Shown piece by piece: positions 1 to 5,410 of a DNA stretch of 8,399 nt. The stretch's first letter is position 1. The number at the start of each line of letters is the position of its first letter. Under the pieces are notes generated by a model. That model worked only from the letters and a program-made list of their open reading frames with translations. It searched no databases and was not told the DNA's origin. Source of the stretch: an uncultured Ignavibacteria bacterium (lineage in GTDB: Bacteria; Bacteroidota; Ignavibacteria; Ignavibacteriales; Ignavibacteriaceae); NCBI GenBank assembly GCA_937996765.1, contig CALKUG010000072.1, positions 1 to 8,399 of the forward strand, given 5' to 3'. The translations under genes were made by a program, and so were the position numbers.

Positions 1-40
1 TTACGTTTTATAAGAGAAATCAAATTTAGTACAGAGAACA

Positions 41-1189
41 ATGAGTAGAATAGTATTTTTTCTTACCTTTTTTAGCGTTTATGGATTATTGAATTTTTAT
101 ATTGCACGGAGAGCACTCCAAGCGTTTGAAATGATTCCCTTTCCAGCAAAAATAATATTGGGTTTTGTGTTTCTCTTTTTTGCGTTTGGTTATATAATCT
201 CGAAGGCGGCGTTTTCTGGCGAGGGGAACTGGTTGTACGATATGCTTACTTTGGCCGGCTCTTATTGGATGGCCGCTATTGTATATATACTACTCTCTTT
301 ACTCTTGATTGATATTTTCCGTCTTGTGAACAACTATGCTCATATTGTTACATTCACAAAACAGAATTTACCAATGGTTAAATTCTATGCTGGAAGTGCC
401 GTGTTGTTTATGGCTATTGTGCTAATGGTTTACGGGAGGTACCACGCTTCCGATATTAAAGTAAGAAGTTACAACATAACCTTACCAAAAAAACAGTCGG
501 AACTTACACATCTTAAAGTTGCGTTCTTCTCAGATTCACATTTTACCAGCATTTTAAATACCCAGCTTGGAAGAAAAATTCATGGTTTGATTGCCGAACA
601 CAAACCCGATTTAGTTTTGTTAGGTGGTGACGTAATTGATGACAGAGTTTCCGTATTAAAAAGACACAATGTGGATGTTGCTCTGCAAAATATAAATGCC
701 CCAATGGGCGTATTTACTTGTGTTGGAAACCACGAATACATTGCCGATGCACTGCTTGCAGAAAAATATCTTAATGAAAATGGAATTGCTGTTATACGTG
801 ATACTGTATCAATTCTTGAAGGAAAGCTGAATATTATAGGTCGCGATGACTATAGCGTTGGTTCCTTTGTTCCGGGGAAACGGAAAGAACTTAAAGAACT
901 TGTTACAATGGCTGATCCAAATTTGCCTACTATTTTACTGGATCATCAGCCTCGTAACTTGGAGCAGGCACAAAATGCAGGTATTGATTTGCAGCTTTCG
1001 GGACACACACACGAGGGGCAGTTTTTCCCGGGGAATCTGATTGTAAAAAAAGTCTATGAACTTGCAGTGGGCTACTTAAAGAAGGGTAATACCCAGTATA
1101 TTGTTAGTTCTGGTATCGGAACTTGGGGTCCGCCAATTAGATTGGGAACGGATAGCGAGTTTATTGTTATAAATATAAATTTTGAGTAA
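41..1189 (+). CDS. Membrane-anchored calcineurin-like metallophosphoesterase
   Basis: A 382-residue protein with a hydrophobic N-terminal part, about four membrane segments near residues 4-22, 35-55, 72-92 and 115-132, followed by a metallophosphoesterase domain from about 157 to 380. The metal-binding motifs are all present in order: D165-S-H167, GGD with D197, GNHE with N230 and H231, H302 in LLDHQP, and GHTH with H322 and H324. These residues build the dinuclear metal centre of the family, so an active phosphohydrolase is expected. The layout resembles YkuE/YaeI-type enzymes, some of which act on lipid-linked or UDP-sugar phosphates; the substrate here is unknown. Since TM4 ends near 132, the catalytic domain is tethered to the membrane; its side is not certain. 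The ATG at 41 has a purine-rich AGAGAAC just upstream. It is the first of a run of closely spaced genes. Family is certain, substrate is not. Confidence 0.92.
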   Translation: MSRIVFFLTFFSVYGLLNFYIARRALQAFEMIPFPAKIILGFVFLFFAFGYIISKAAFSGEGNWLYDMLTLAGSYWMAAIVYILLSLLLIDIFRLVNNYAHIVTFTKQNLPMVKFYAGSAVLFMAIVLMVYGRYHASDIKVRSYNITLPKKQSELTHLKVAFFSDSHFTSILNTQLGRKIHGLIAEHKPDLVLLGGDVIDDRVSVLKRHNVDVALQNINAPMGVFTCVGNHEYIADALLAEKYLNENGIAVIRDTVSILEGKLNIIGRDDYSVGSFVPGKRKELKELVTMADPNLPTILLDHQPRNLEQAQNAGIDLQLSGHTHEGQFFPGNLIVKKVYELAVGYLKKGNTQYIVSSGIGTWGPPIRLGTDSEFIVININFE

Positions 1190-1221
1190 TTTAGCTCTAC
1201 ACAATTACTTAACTCTTTTAC

Positions 1222-1225
1222 GGAG
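1222..1225 (+). promoter_or_regulatory. Ribosome binding site deciding a GTG start
   Basis: GGAG lies 8 bases before the GTG at 1234. It supports this non-ATG start over the next in-frame ATG at 1267, which would leave only nine residues before the lipobox cysteine and destroy the signal peptide. Confidence 0.6.
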
Positions 1226-1233
1226 CATATATC

Positions 1234-2034
1234 GTGGGACAAAAATTACTGCTATTAATCGCATTAATGGGTGTGTTATGTTTTTTTGGTTGTGAGCAAT
1301 TTTCAAAAAATGCACAACCCGAAACTGCTTTTTATATTAAAGACCTCGAGTTACCCAAAACCAATTTTGGTGGGCAAGTTGTTCACTATAAAGGGTTTTC
1401 GTTGGAATACGCTGAAAAATACGAACAACCTTACTGGGTTGCTTATTACCTATCTGCCGAGCGGCTTGCCGCAGAAAATACTTCCCGAAAAGATAAATTT
1501 AAAGAAGATCCAAATATTGTAACGGGCTCTGCTGAACTTTCCGATTACAAAAATTCAGGGTATGATAGAGGGCATTTGGCTCCTTCGGCAGATATGAAGT
1601 GGGATCTGCAAGCAATGGATGAGTGTTTTTACATGAGTAACATGAGTCCTCAAAATAAAAATTTTAATCAAAAAACATGGAAATACTTAGAAGAGTACGT
1701 CCGCGACCGTGCTGTTACAGATAAATTGCTTTATATAGTAACGGGCCCCATTTTGGAAGATGGACTGCCTACCATTGGCGATAATGAAGTTGCAATTCCC
1801 AAGTATTATTATAAAGCATTACTTGACTATACTGGAGAAGAAGTTAAAGCCATTGCATTTATAATGCCCAACCAAAGCAGTGGAAAAAAGATAGAACCAT
1901 TTGCATTAACTATTGATGAGCTTGAAACGAGAACTGCAATTGATTTTTTCCCAGGATTACCTGATTCGTTAGAAATTGAGCTTGAAAGCACTTTAGACAA
2001 AAATCTTTGGTTTGGGAAAAGTTATGGAAATTGA
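1234..2034 (+). CDS. Lipoprotein DNA/RNA non-specific endonuclease (DRGH family)
   Basis: A 266-residue nuclease of the Serratia NucA/EndA (beta-beta-alpha metal) superfamily. The signature DRGH is at residues 111-114, with H114 as the general base. The motif around NMSPQ and FNQ at 136-146 supplies the Mg-binding Asn145, and E153 in the following YLEE matches the second conserved acidic residue of Serratia nuclease (H89, N119 and E127 there, almost the same spacing). The N-terminus is a short signal peptide ending in FFGC, so Cys20 is the likely lipidation site and the enzyme should sit in the periplasm or on the outer membrane. Likely jobs are digesting extracellular nucleic acid for nutrients or during DNA uptake; the sequence does not decide. 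It starts with GTG, 44 bases after the phosphoesterase, and its end overlaps the next gene. No inhibitor gene is beside it, as expected for an exported nuclease. Confidence 0.93.
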   Translation: MGQKLLLLIALMGVLCFFGCEQFSKNAQPETAFYIKDLELPKTNFGGQVVHYKGFSLEYAEKYEQPYWVAYYLSAERLAAENTSRKDKFKEDPNIVTGSAELSDYKNSGYDRGHLAPSADMKWDLQAMDECFYMSNMSPQNKNFNQKTWKYLEEYVRDRAVTDKLLYIVTGPILEDGLPTIGDNEVAIPKYYYKALLDYTGEEVKAIAFIMPNQSSGKKIEPFALTIDELETRTAIDFFPGLPDSLEIELESTLDKNLWFGKSYGN

Positions 2035-2965
2035 AAGCGATCTTTTTGACGAATTACATCTTCCAATACAATCGATTAATGATGAGCTATTTGAAAGAAA
2101 TGGTGTGAGTGTTGATATTCTCAGGCTCGACCAAACTGATGGTTTAATTTCTGGGAATAAATGGTTTAAACTCAAGTATAATATTCTCAATGCAAAGTTA
2201 GAACGAAAAACGCAGCTCTTAACTTTTGGAGGCGCTTACTCAAATCATATTCATGCTGTAGCCGCTGCAGGAGAACGATGGGGATTTGAAACTCTTGCTT
2301 TCATCAGAGGTGAGGAAACACTACCGCTTAATCCTACCTTAAATTCGTGCAAACAAATGAAAATGAAATTCTGTTATGTAAGTAGGGAGGAATATCGGTT
2401 AAGGCATATTGCACAGTACATTGAGGAAATTCAAAAAAAATATCCCGAGGCGTATATCATTCCCGAAGGAGGAACAAACTCATTGGCAATCAAGGGTTCG
2501 GGTGAAATATGGAATCATATACCTGCGGGATATCATTTTGTGGTAGTTGCTGGTGGTACAGGTGGAACGGCGGCAGGAATTATTGCGAGAGCAAAAAGGG
2601 AAACCACAATAATGGTTGTACAGGTTCTAAAGGCGGATAACTATTTAGCACGACAGATTAAAAGTTATTTTGATATTTATAGATACTACGAAACAGCTCC
2701 CTACGAAGTACTTGATGAATATCATGCCGGGGGTTATGCTCATTTTAATGATGAAGTAATTGAAACCGCAGACAAATTAAAAGAAGAACAAGGAATAACG
2801 TTGGACTATGTTTACACTGCAAAAGTGTATTTCGCTTTACGGGATTTAACCGCAAAAAGACGTTTCCCGCCAGGAGCAAAAGTCCTTATGTTGCACACAG
2901 GAGGTTTACAAGGGAATTTGGGATTTGCAGAACGTTATAAAAATCGCTTTACAAAAAACATTTAA
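2024..2965 (+). CDS. PLP-dependent ACC deaminase/D-cysteine desulfhydrase family protein, desulfhydrase-like
   Basis: A 313-residue fold-type II PLP enzyme counted from the ATG at 2024. Lys46 in SGNKWFKL is the expected Schiff-base lysine (K51 in Pseudomonas ACC deaminase). AYSNHIHA at 71-78 matches the region with the catalytic Ser/Asn (S73, N74), and AGGTGGTAAG at 176-185 is the PLP phosphate-binding loop. At the two positions known to separate the activities, ACC deaminase has Glu295 (VYEGK) and Leu322 (HLGG). Here the equivalents are T265 (VYTAK) and T292 (HTGG), so true ACC deamination is unlikely and D-cysteine desulfhydrase or a related D-amino-acid activity is favoured. The protein is cytoplasmic, with no signal peptide. 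An in-frame TTG at 2012 would add four residues, but the ATG at 2024, preceded by a purine-rich GGGAAAAG, is the better start. It overlaps the nuclease stop by 11 bases, suggesting translational coupling. Confidence 0.88.
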   Translation: MEIESDLFDELHLPIQSINDELFERNGVSVDILRLDQTDGLISGNKWFKLKYNILNAKLERKTQLLTFGGAYSNHIHAVAAAGERWGFETLAFIRGEETLPLNPTLNSCKQMKMKFCYVSREEYRLRHIAQYIEEIQKKYPEAYIIPEGGTNSLAIKGSGEIWNHIPAGYHFVVVAGGTGGTAAGIIARAKRETTIMVVQVLKADNYLARQIKSYFDIYRYYETAPYEVLDEYHAGGYAHFNDEVIETADKLKEEQGITLDYVYTAKVYFALRDLTAKRRFPPGAKVLMLHTGGLQGNLGFAERYKNRFTKNI

Positions 2966-2982
2966 AATTTTCAATAGTGACA

Positions 2983-3010
2983 TTGCTTCTTTTTTCTGCT
3001 ACCTTATAAT
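2983..3010 (+). promoter_or_regulatory. Possible promoter before the SulP gene
   Basis: TTGCTT (2983-2988) and a perfect TATAAT (3005-3010) are separated by 16 bases, 33 bases before the ATG at 3044. The spacing fits a sigma-70 type promoter. However, the housekeeping sigma factor of Bacteroidota usually uses TTTG and TAnnTTTG boxes, which are not seen here, and such matches arise easily in AT-rich spacers. Confidence 0.25.
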
Positions 3011-3043
3011 TCGCTAATTGTTAGAAATAGGAATTTTAAGACA

Positions 3044-4699
3044 ATGCTAAAACCAAAACTCTTTACTATCTGGAAAACCATAACTAAAGATCAGTTGATA
3101 AATGATATCACTGCAGGCATAATTGTTGGCATCATTGCATTGCCACTTGCTATTGCATTAGCTATTGCAAGTGGTGTTTCACCGGAAAAAGGAATTATAA
3201 CTGCTGTTATAGGCGGCTTTATTGTTTCGTTATTGGGTGGCTCTCGTGTTCAAATAGCGGGACCTACGGGTGCTTTTGTTGTTATCCTCTACGGCATTGT
3301 TATGGAGTATGGGATTAATGGCCTGTATATAGCAACCATAATGGCGGGTATCATCTTAATTATTATGGGTGTAGCAAAATTGGGTACGCTCATCAAATTT
3401 ATTCCTTACCCTGTTACCGTAGGATTTACATCAGGAATTGCGGTGGTGATATTCTCGTTACAGATTAATGATTTGCTGGGAATGGGAATCGAAAAAGTAC
3501 CTTCGGACTTTGCAGAAAAATGGGTGGTCTATTTTTATAATATATCGCATATCAATGTTTATGCTGCAATGATCGGATTTTTATCTCTTGCTATCATTGC
3601 GTTTTGGCCAAAAATTTCGAGGAAAATTCCTGGCTCTCTTATTGCAATAATTGTTTCCACTCTTTTGGTGAGTTTGTTGAAGCTCGATGTACAGACAATC
3701 GGGAGCAAATTTAGTGAAATACAAAGTAGTATTCCGATGCCTTCACTCCCAGATCTTAAGTGGGATCAGATCAGGAATTTAATGCAACCGGCAATAGCCA
3801 TTGCAATGCTTTCTGCAATAGAAGCACTTCTCTCGGCGGTTGTGGCTGATGGAATGATCGAAAAGAAACATCGTTCCAATATGGAGCTTGTTGCCCAAGG
3901 AATTGCAAATATTGTATCACCGCTATTTGGCGGCATTCCGGTAACCGGTGCTATTGCAAGAACAGCAGCTAATATTAAAAACGGTGGCAGAACACCCATA
4001 GCAGGAATTGTTCATTCAATTGTTTTGCTTCTGATTATGTTGTTTTTAGGTAAATGGGCATCGCTGATACCCATGCCAACATTAGGGGCAATACTAATTG
4101 TGGTTGCATATAATATGAGTGAATGGCGGACCTTTAAGGGGCTGTTAAAGAGTCCCGGAGGCGATGTTGCAGTACTACTTACAACGTTCTTTTTAACAGT
4201 AATATTTGATCTCACTTTAGCCATAGAAGTGGGCTTAGTACTGGCGGTCCTTTTGTTTATGCGAAGAATGACACAGAGTGTGAATGTTGATGTAGTGAGC
4301 AATATGGAATCAGAAGAAGATTCTGATGATGATCCGCTTTCTATTCAACTGAGGCAAGTGCCTGAACGCGTTGATGTTTATGAGATTAATGGCCCATTCT
4401 TTTTTGGTGCAGCTGCCAAGTTTAGAGATGCCGTTGATGAACAACAAGATAAACCTCAGGTAAGAATTTTCCGATTACGCAATGTACCCGTTATGGATGC
4501 TACGGGACTTTATATGTTCAAGGAAGTGTATAAGAGCTGTATTAAATCGGGAATAAAAGTTGTTCTCTCCGGAGTTCATCCTGCTGTATATCAAGTGATG
4601 GAAAAGGACGGCTTTCTTGAAATTATTGGAAAGGCGAATGTAACCGATCATATTGATAAAGCCTTGATAAGAACCAAAGAGGTTTTAAGAGAAAATTAG
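3044..4699 (+). CDS. SulP (SLC26) family anion transporter with C-terminal STAS domain
   Basis: A 551-residue inner-membrane permease of normal length for bacterial SulP proteins. Residues about 20-407 form the multi-helix transport domain. Typical family stretches are visible: the first-helix region TAGIIVGIIALPLAIALAIA (23-42), AGPTGAF (72-78), the conserved Glu260 in SAIEALLSA, and IPVTGAIARTAAN (298-310) followed by the GGRTP loop. An acidic linker (ESEEDSDDD, 422-430) leads into a STAS domain at about 438-548, whose phosphorylation/nucleotide-loop motif is D485-A-T487-G488. SulP proteins carry sulfate, bicarbonate, dicarboxylates or other anions, often coupled to Na+ or H+; the substrate cannot be called. 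No carbonic anhydrase or sulfate-assimilation gene is in the window to decide. It starts 78 bases after the PLP enzyme with a weak AGGAA upstream, so it may share that transcript or use its own promoter. Confidence 0.93.
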   Translation: MLKPKLFTIWKTITKDQLINDITAGIIVGIIALPLAIALAIASGVSPEKGIITAVIGGFIVSLLGGSRVQIAGPTGAFVVILYGIVMEYGINGLYIATIMAGIILIIMGVAKLGTLIKFIPYPVTVGFTSGIAVVIFSLQINDLLGMGIEKVPSDFAEKWVVYFYNISHINVYAAMIGFLSLAIIAFWPKISRKIPGSLIAIIVSTLLVSLLKLDVQTIGSKFSEIQSSIPMPSLPDLKWDQIRNLMQPAIAIAMLSAIEALLSAVVADGMIEKKHRSNMELVAQGIANIVSPLFGGIPVTGAIARTAANIKNGGRTPIAGIVHSIVLLLIMLFLGKWASLIPMPTLGAILIVVAYNMSEWRTFKGLLKSPGGDVAVLLTTFFLTVIFDLTLAIEVGLVLAVLLFMRRMTQSVNVDVVSNMESEEDSDDDPLSIQLRQVPERVDVYEINGPFFFGAAAKFRDAVDEQQDKPQVRIFRLRNVPVMDATGLYMFKEVYKSCIKSGIKVVLSGVHPAVYQVMEKDGFLEIIGKANVTDHIDKALIRTKEVLREN

Positions 4700-4859
4700 G
4701 TTTTAGGTAGTATAGGGCTAAATAATTAAGGGAAATTGTAGCGTGTGACCTAAATCAATGTTTGAAGCCTATATTGTTGCTCTTTAATAAAACATTCTGT
4801 AAGTTTGACTGTGTTACTGATTTACATTTCTTAATATATCCGACTGAAAGTGTTAATAC

Positions 4860-4877
4860 ACCTCATTTAAATGAGGT
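4860..4877. promoter_or_regulatory. Perfect 18-bp palindrome, candidate operator
   Basis: ACCTCATTTAAATGAGGT reads identically on both strands with no central spacer. A hairpin would have no loop, so a binding site for a dimeric regulator is the more natural reading. It ends 139 bases before the ATG at 5017. I cannot name the regulator. Confidence 0.45.
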
Positions 4878-4955
4878 AGGGCATATTTCCCCCAAATGTT
4901 TCCGACACAGGTAACCATGGAGATGCATTTGCAGTCTGAGTGAGAAAGTTTTTGG

Positions 4956-4974
4956 TTTAGTAAGATTTACTAAA
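4956..4974. repeat. 8-bp inverted repeat with 3-base spacer
   Basis: TTTAGTAA, then GAT, then TTACTAAA, with a perfect match of the arms. It lies 42 bases before the ATG at 5017. It may be a weak AT-rich hairpin in the leader mRNA or a second protein-binding site. There is no U-run of the kind a terminator would need. Confidence 0.35.
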
Positions 4975-5005
4975 AAGCTTTCGATATGTGAGAATCGCGT
5001 TAAGC

Positions 5006-5011
5006 GAGAGG
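5006..5011 (+). promoter_or_regulatory. Ribosome binding site of the 92-residue protein
   Basis: GAGAGG lies 5 bases before the ATG at 5017. The reading frame is open upstream back to a TAA at 4912 but contains no ATG, GTG or TTG before 5017, so this site fixes the start. Confidence 0.55.
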
Positions 5012-5016
5012 ATATT

Positions 5017-5295
5017 ATGGAACTAATCTTTGAAAAAATCAAGCAAGTCAATTTATCAGTATTCTGCTGGATTATAAAACCCTTTTTAAATGGAGCGTTA
5101 GGGTTTGGCTTATACTTAGGTGTAATAAGCGTTTTAAAGCTAATATTTGACTACGGTTTTGATTTTAGCAAATTCACCTTAGACGGATCTGATTATTTAG
5201 TTTCTTCTGCCGGTTTTGTTATCATGTTTCTTGTGGGTGTTCTGCGAGAAATAGCTAAGGTAATTGACCCTCAAGCAAAAGAACTACAGCGATAA
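5017..5295 (+). CDS. Small two-helix membrane protein of unknown function
   Basis: I do not recognise this 92-residue protein. A short N-terminal stretch with several charged residues (1-10) is followed by a hydrophobic region from about 13, with a likely membrane helix at 24-44. Then come an acidic, aromatic-rich loop (FDYGFDFSKFTLDGSD, 44-59), a second helix at about 60-77, and a charged tail (REIAKVIDPQAKELQR). With basic residues at both ends and acidic ones in the loop, the positive-inside rule suggests both termini in the cytoplasm. The coding assignment is supported by a good ribosome binding site, a sensible amphipathic layout and a strong terminator immediately after its stop. It forms its own short transcription unit, separated from the transporter by 317 bases and from the sensor kinase by 115 bases. 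It could be a small stress or membrane-accessory protein; nothing in the sequence shows a function. Confidence 0.75.
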   Translation: MELIFEKIKQVNLSVFCWIIKPFLNGALGFGLYLGVISVLKLIFDYGFDFSKFTLDGSDYLVSSAGFVIMFLVGVLREIAKVIDPQAKELQR

Positions 5296-5313
5296 TTGCA
5301 AATTTGTTGAGTG

Positions 5314-5347
5314 ATGCCGCAGTTGATTTTTAAATGCGGCATTTTTA
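5314..5347 (+). terminator. Intrinsic terminator after the small membrane protein gene
   Basis: ATGCCGCA (5314-5321) pairs perfectly with TGCGGCAT (5335-5342) around a 13-base loop. The right arm runs straight into a T-rich tract, TTTTATTTG. It starts 19 bases after the stop at 5295 and separates this unit from the sensor kinase gene. Confidence 0.85.
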
Positions 5348-5380
5348 TTTGTTTGAAATAGAAACTCTTGCTTATATTCA
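5348..5380 (+). promoter_or_regulatory. Weak candidate Bacteroidota-type promoter for the sensor kinase
   Basis: TTTG (5348-5351) and TATATTCA (5373-5380) are 21 bases apart. This resembles the phylum consensus TTTG plus TAnnTTTG, but the last two bases of the -7 box do not match. A start site here would lie shortly before the ATG at 5411. A promoter is expected in this gap because a terminator precedes it, but the exact site is uncertain. Confidence 0.25.
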
Positions 5381-5410
5381 ACACTGAGTTTTCAACGATG
5401 ATAGCAAGAA

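Larger units (their letters stand above)
4700..5016 (+). other. Non-coding region with inverted repeats before the small membrane protein gene
   Basis: This 317-base spacer contains no gene I can support. A minus-strand open frame over its right half has no recognisable features and crosses the start of the next gene. There is no convincing intrinsic terminator for the transporter gene. The right half holds a perfect palindrome (4860-4877), an 8-bp inverted repeat (4956-4974) and a minor 4-bp hairpin TCGC/GCGA (4995-5007) just before the ribosome binding site, so it is probably the regulatory region of the gene at 5017. No clear Bacteroidota-type promoter was found. Confidence 0.5.

Noticed and set aside
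1185..1209. Inverted repeat AGTAATT/AATTACT with an 11-base loop at the end of the phosphoesterase gene, considered as a terminator.
   Set aside because: The stem has a single G-C pair near one end and there is no adjacent T-run; it also lies only 25 bases before the next start codon in a packed gene run.
41..2965. Phosphoesterase, nuclease and PLP enzyme considered as a defence or toxin system.
   Set aside because: The nuclease is an exported lipoprotein of a common degradative type with no immunity gene, and the other two are common housekeeping families. Nothing shows a joint defence role.
4702..4754. TTTAGGT and ACCTAAA repeats after the SulP gene, considered as a terminator stem.
   Set aside because: The arms are only 7 bp with a 39-base loop and no T-tract follows.
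4896..4943. A 15-codon open frame (ATG to TGA) in the leader upstream of the 92-residue gene, considered as a regulatory leader peptide.
   Set aside because: It has no ribosome binding site and no run of a regulatory amino acid, and such short frames occur by chance.
4863..5051. A 62-codon minus-strand open frame across the spacer and the start of the 92-residue gene.
   Set aside because: It has no family resemblance and overlaps the ribosome binding site and start of a better-supported gene on the other strand.
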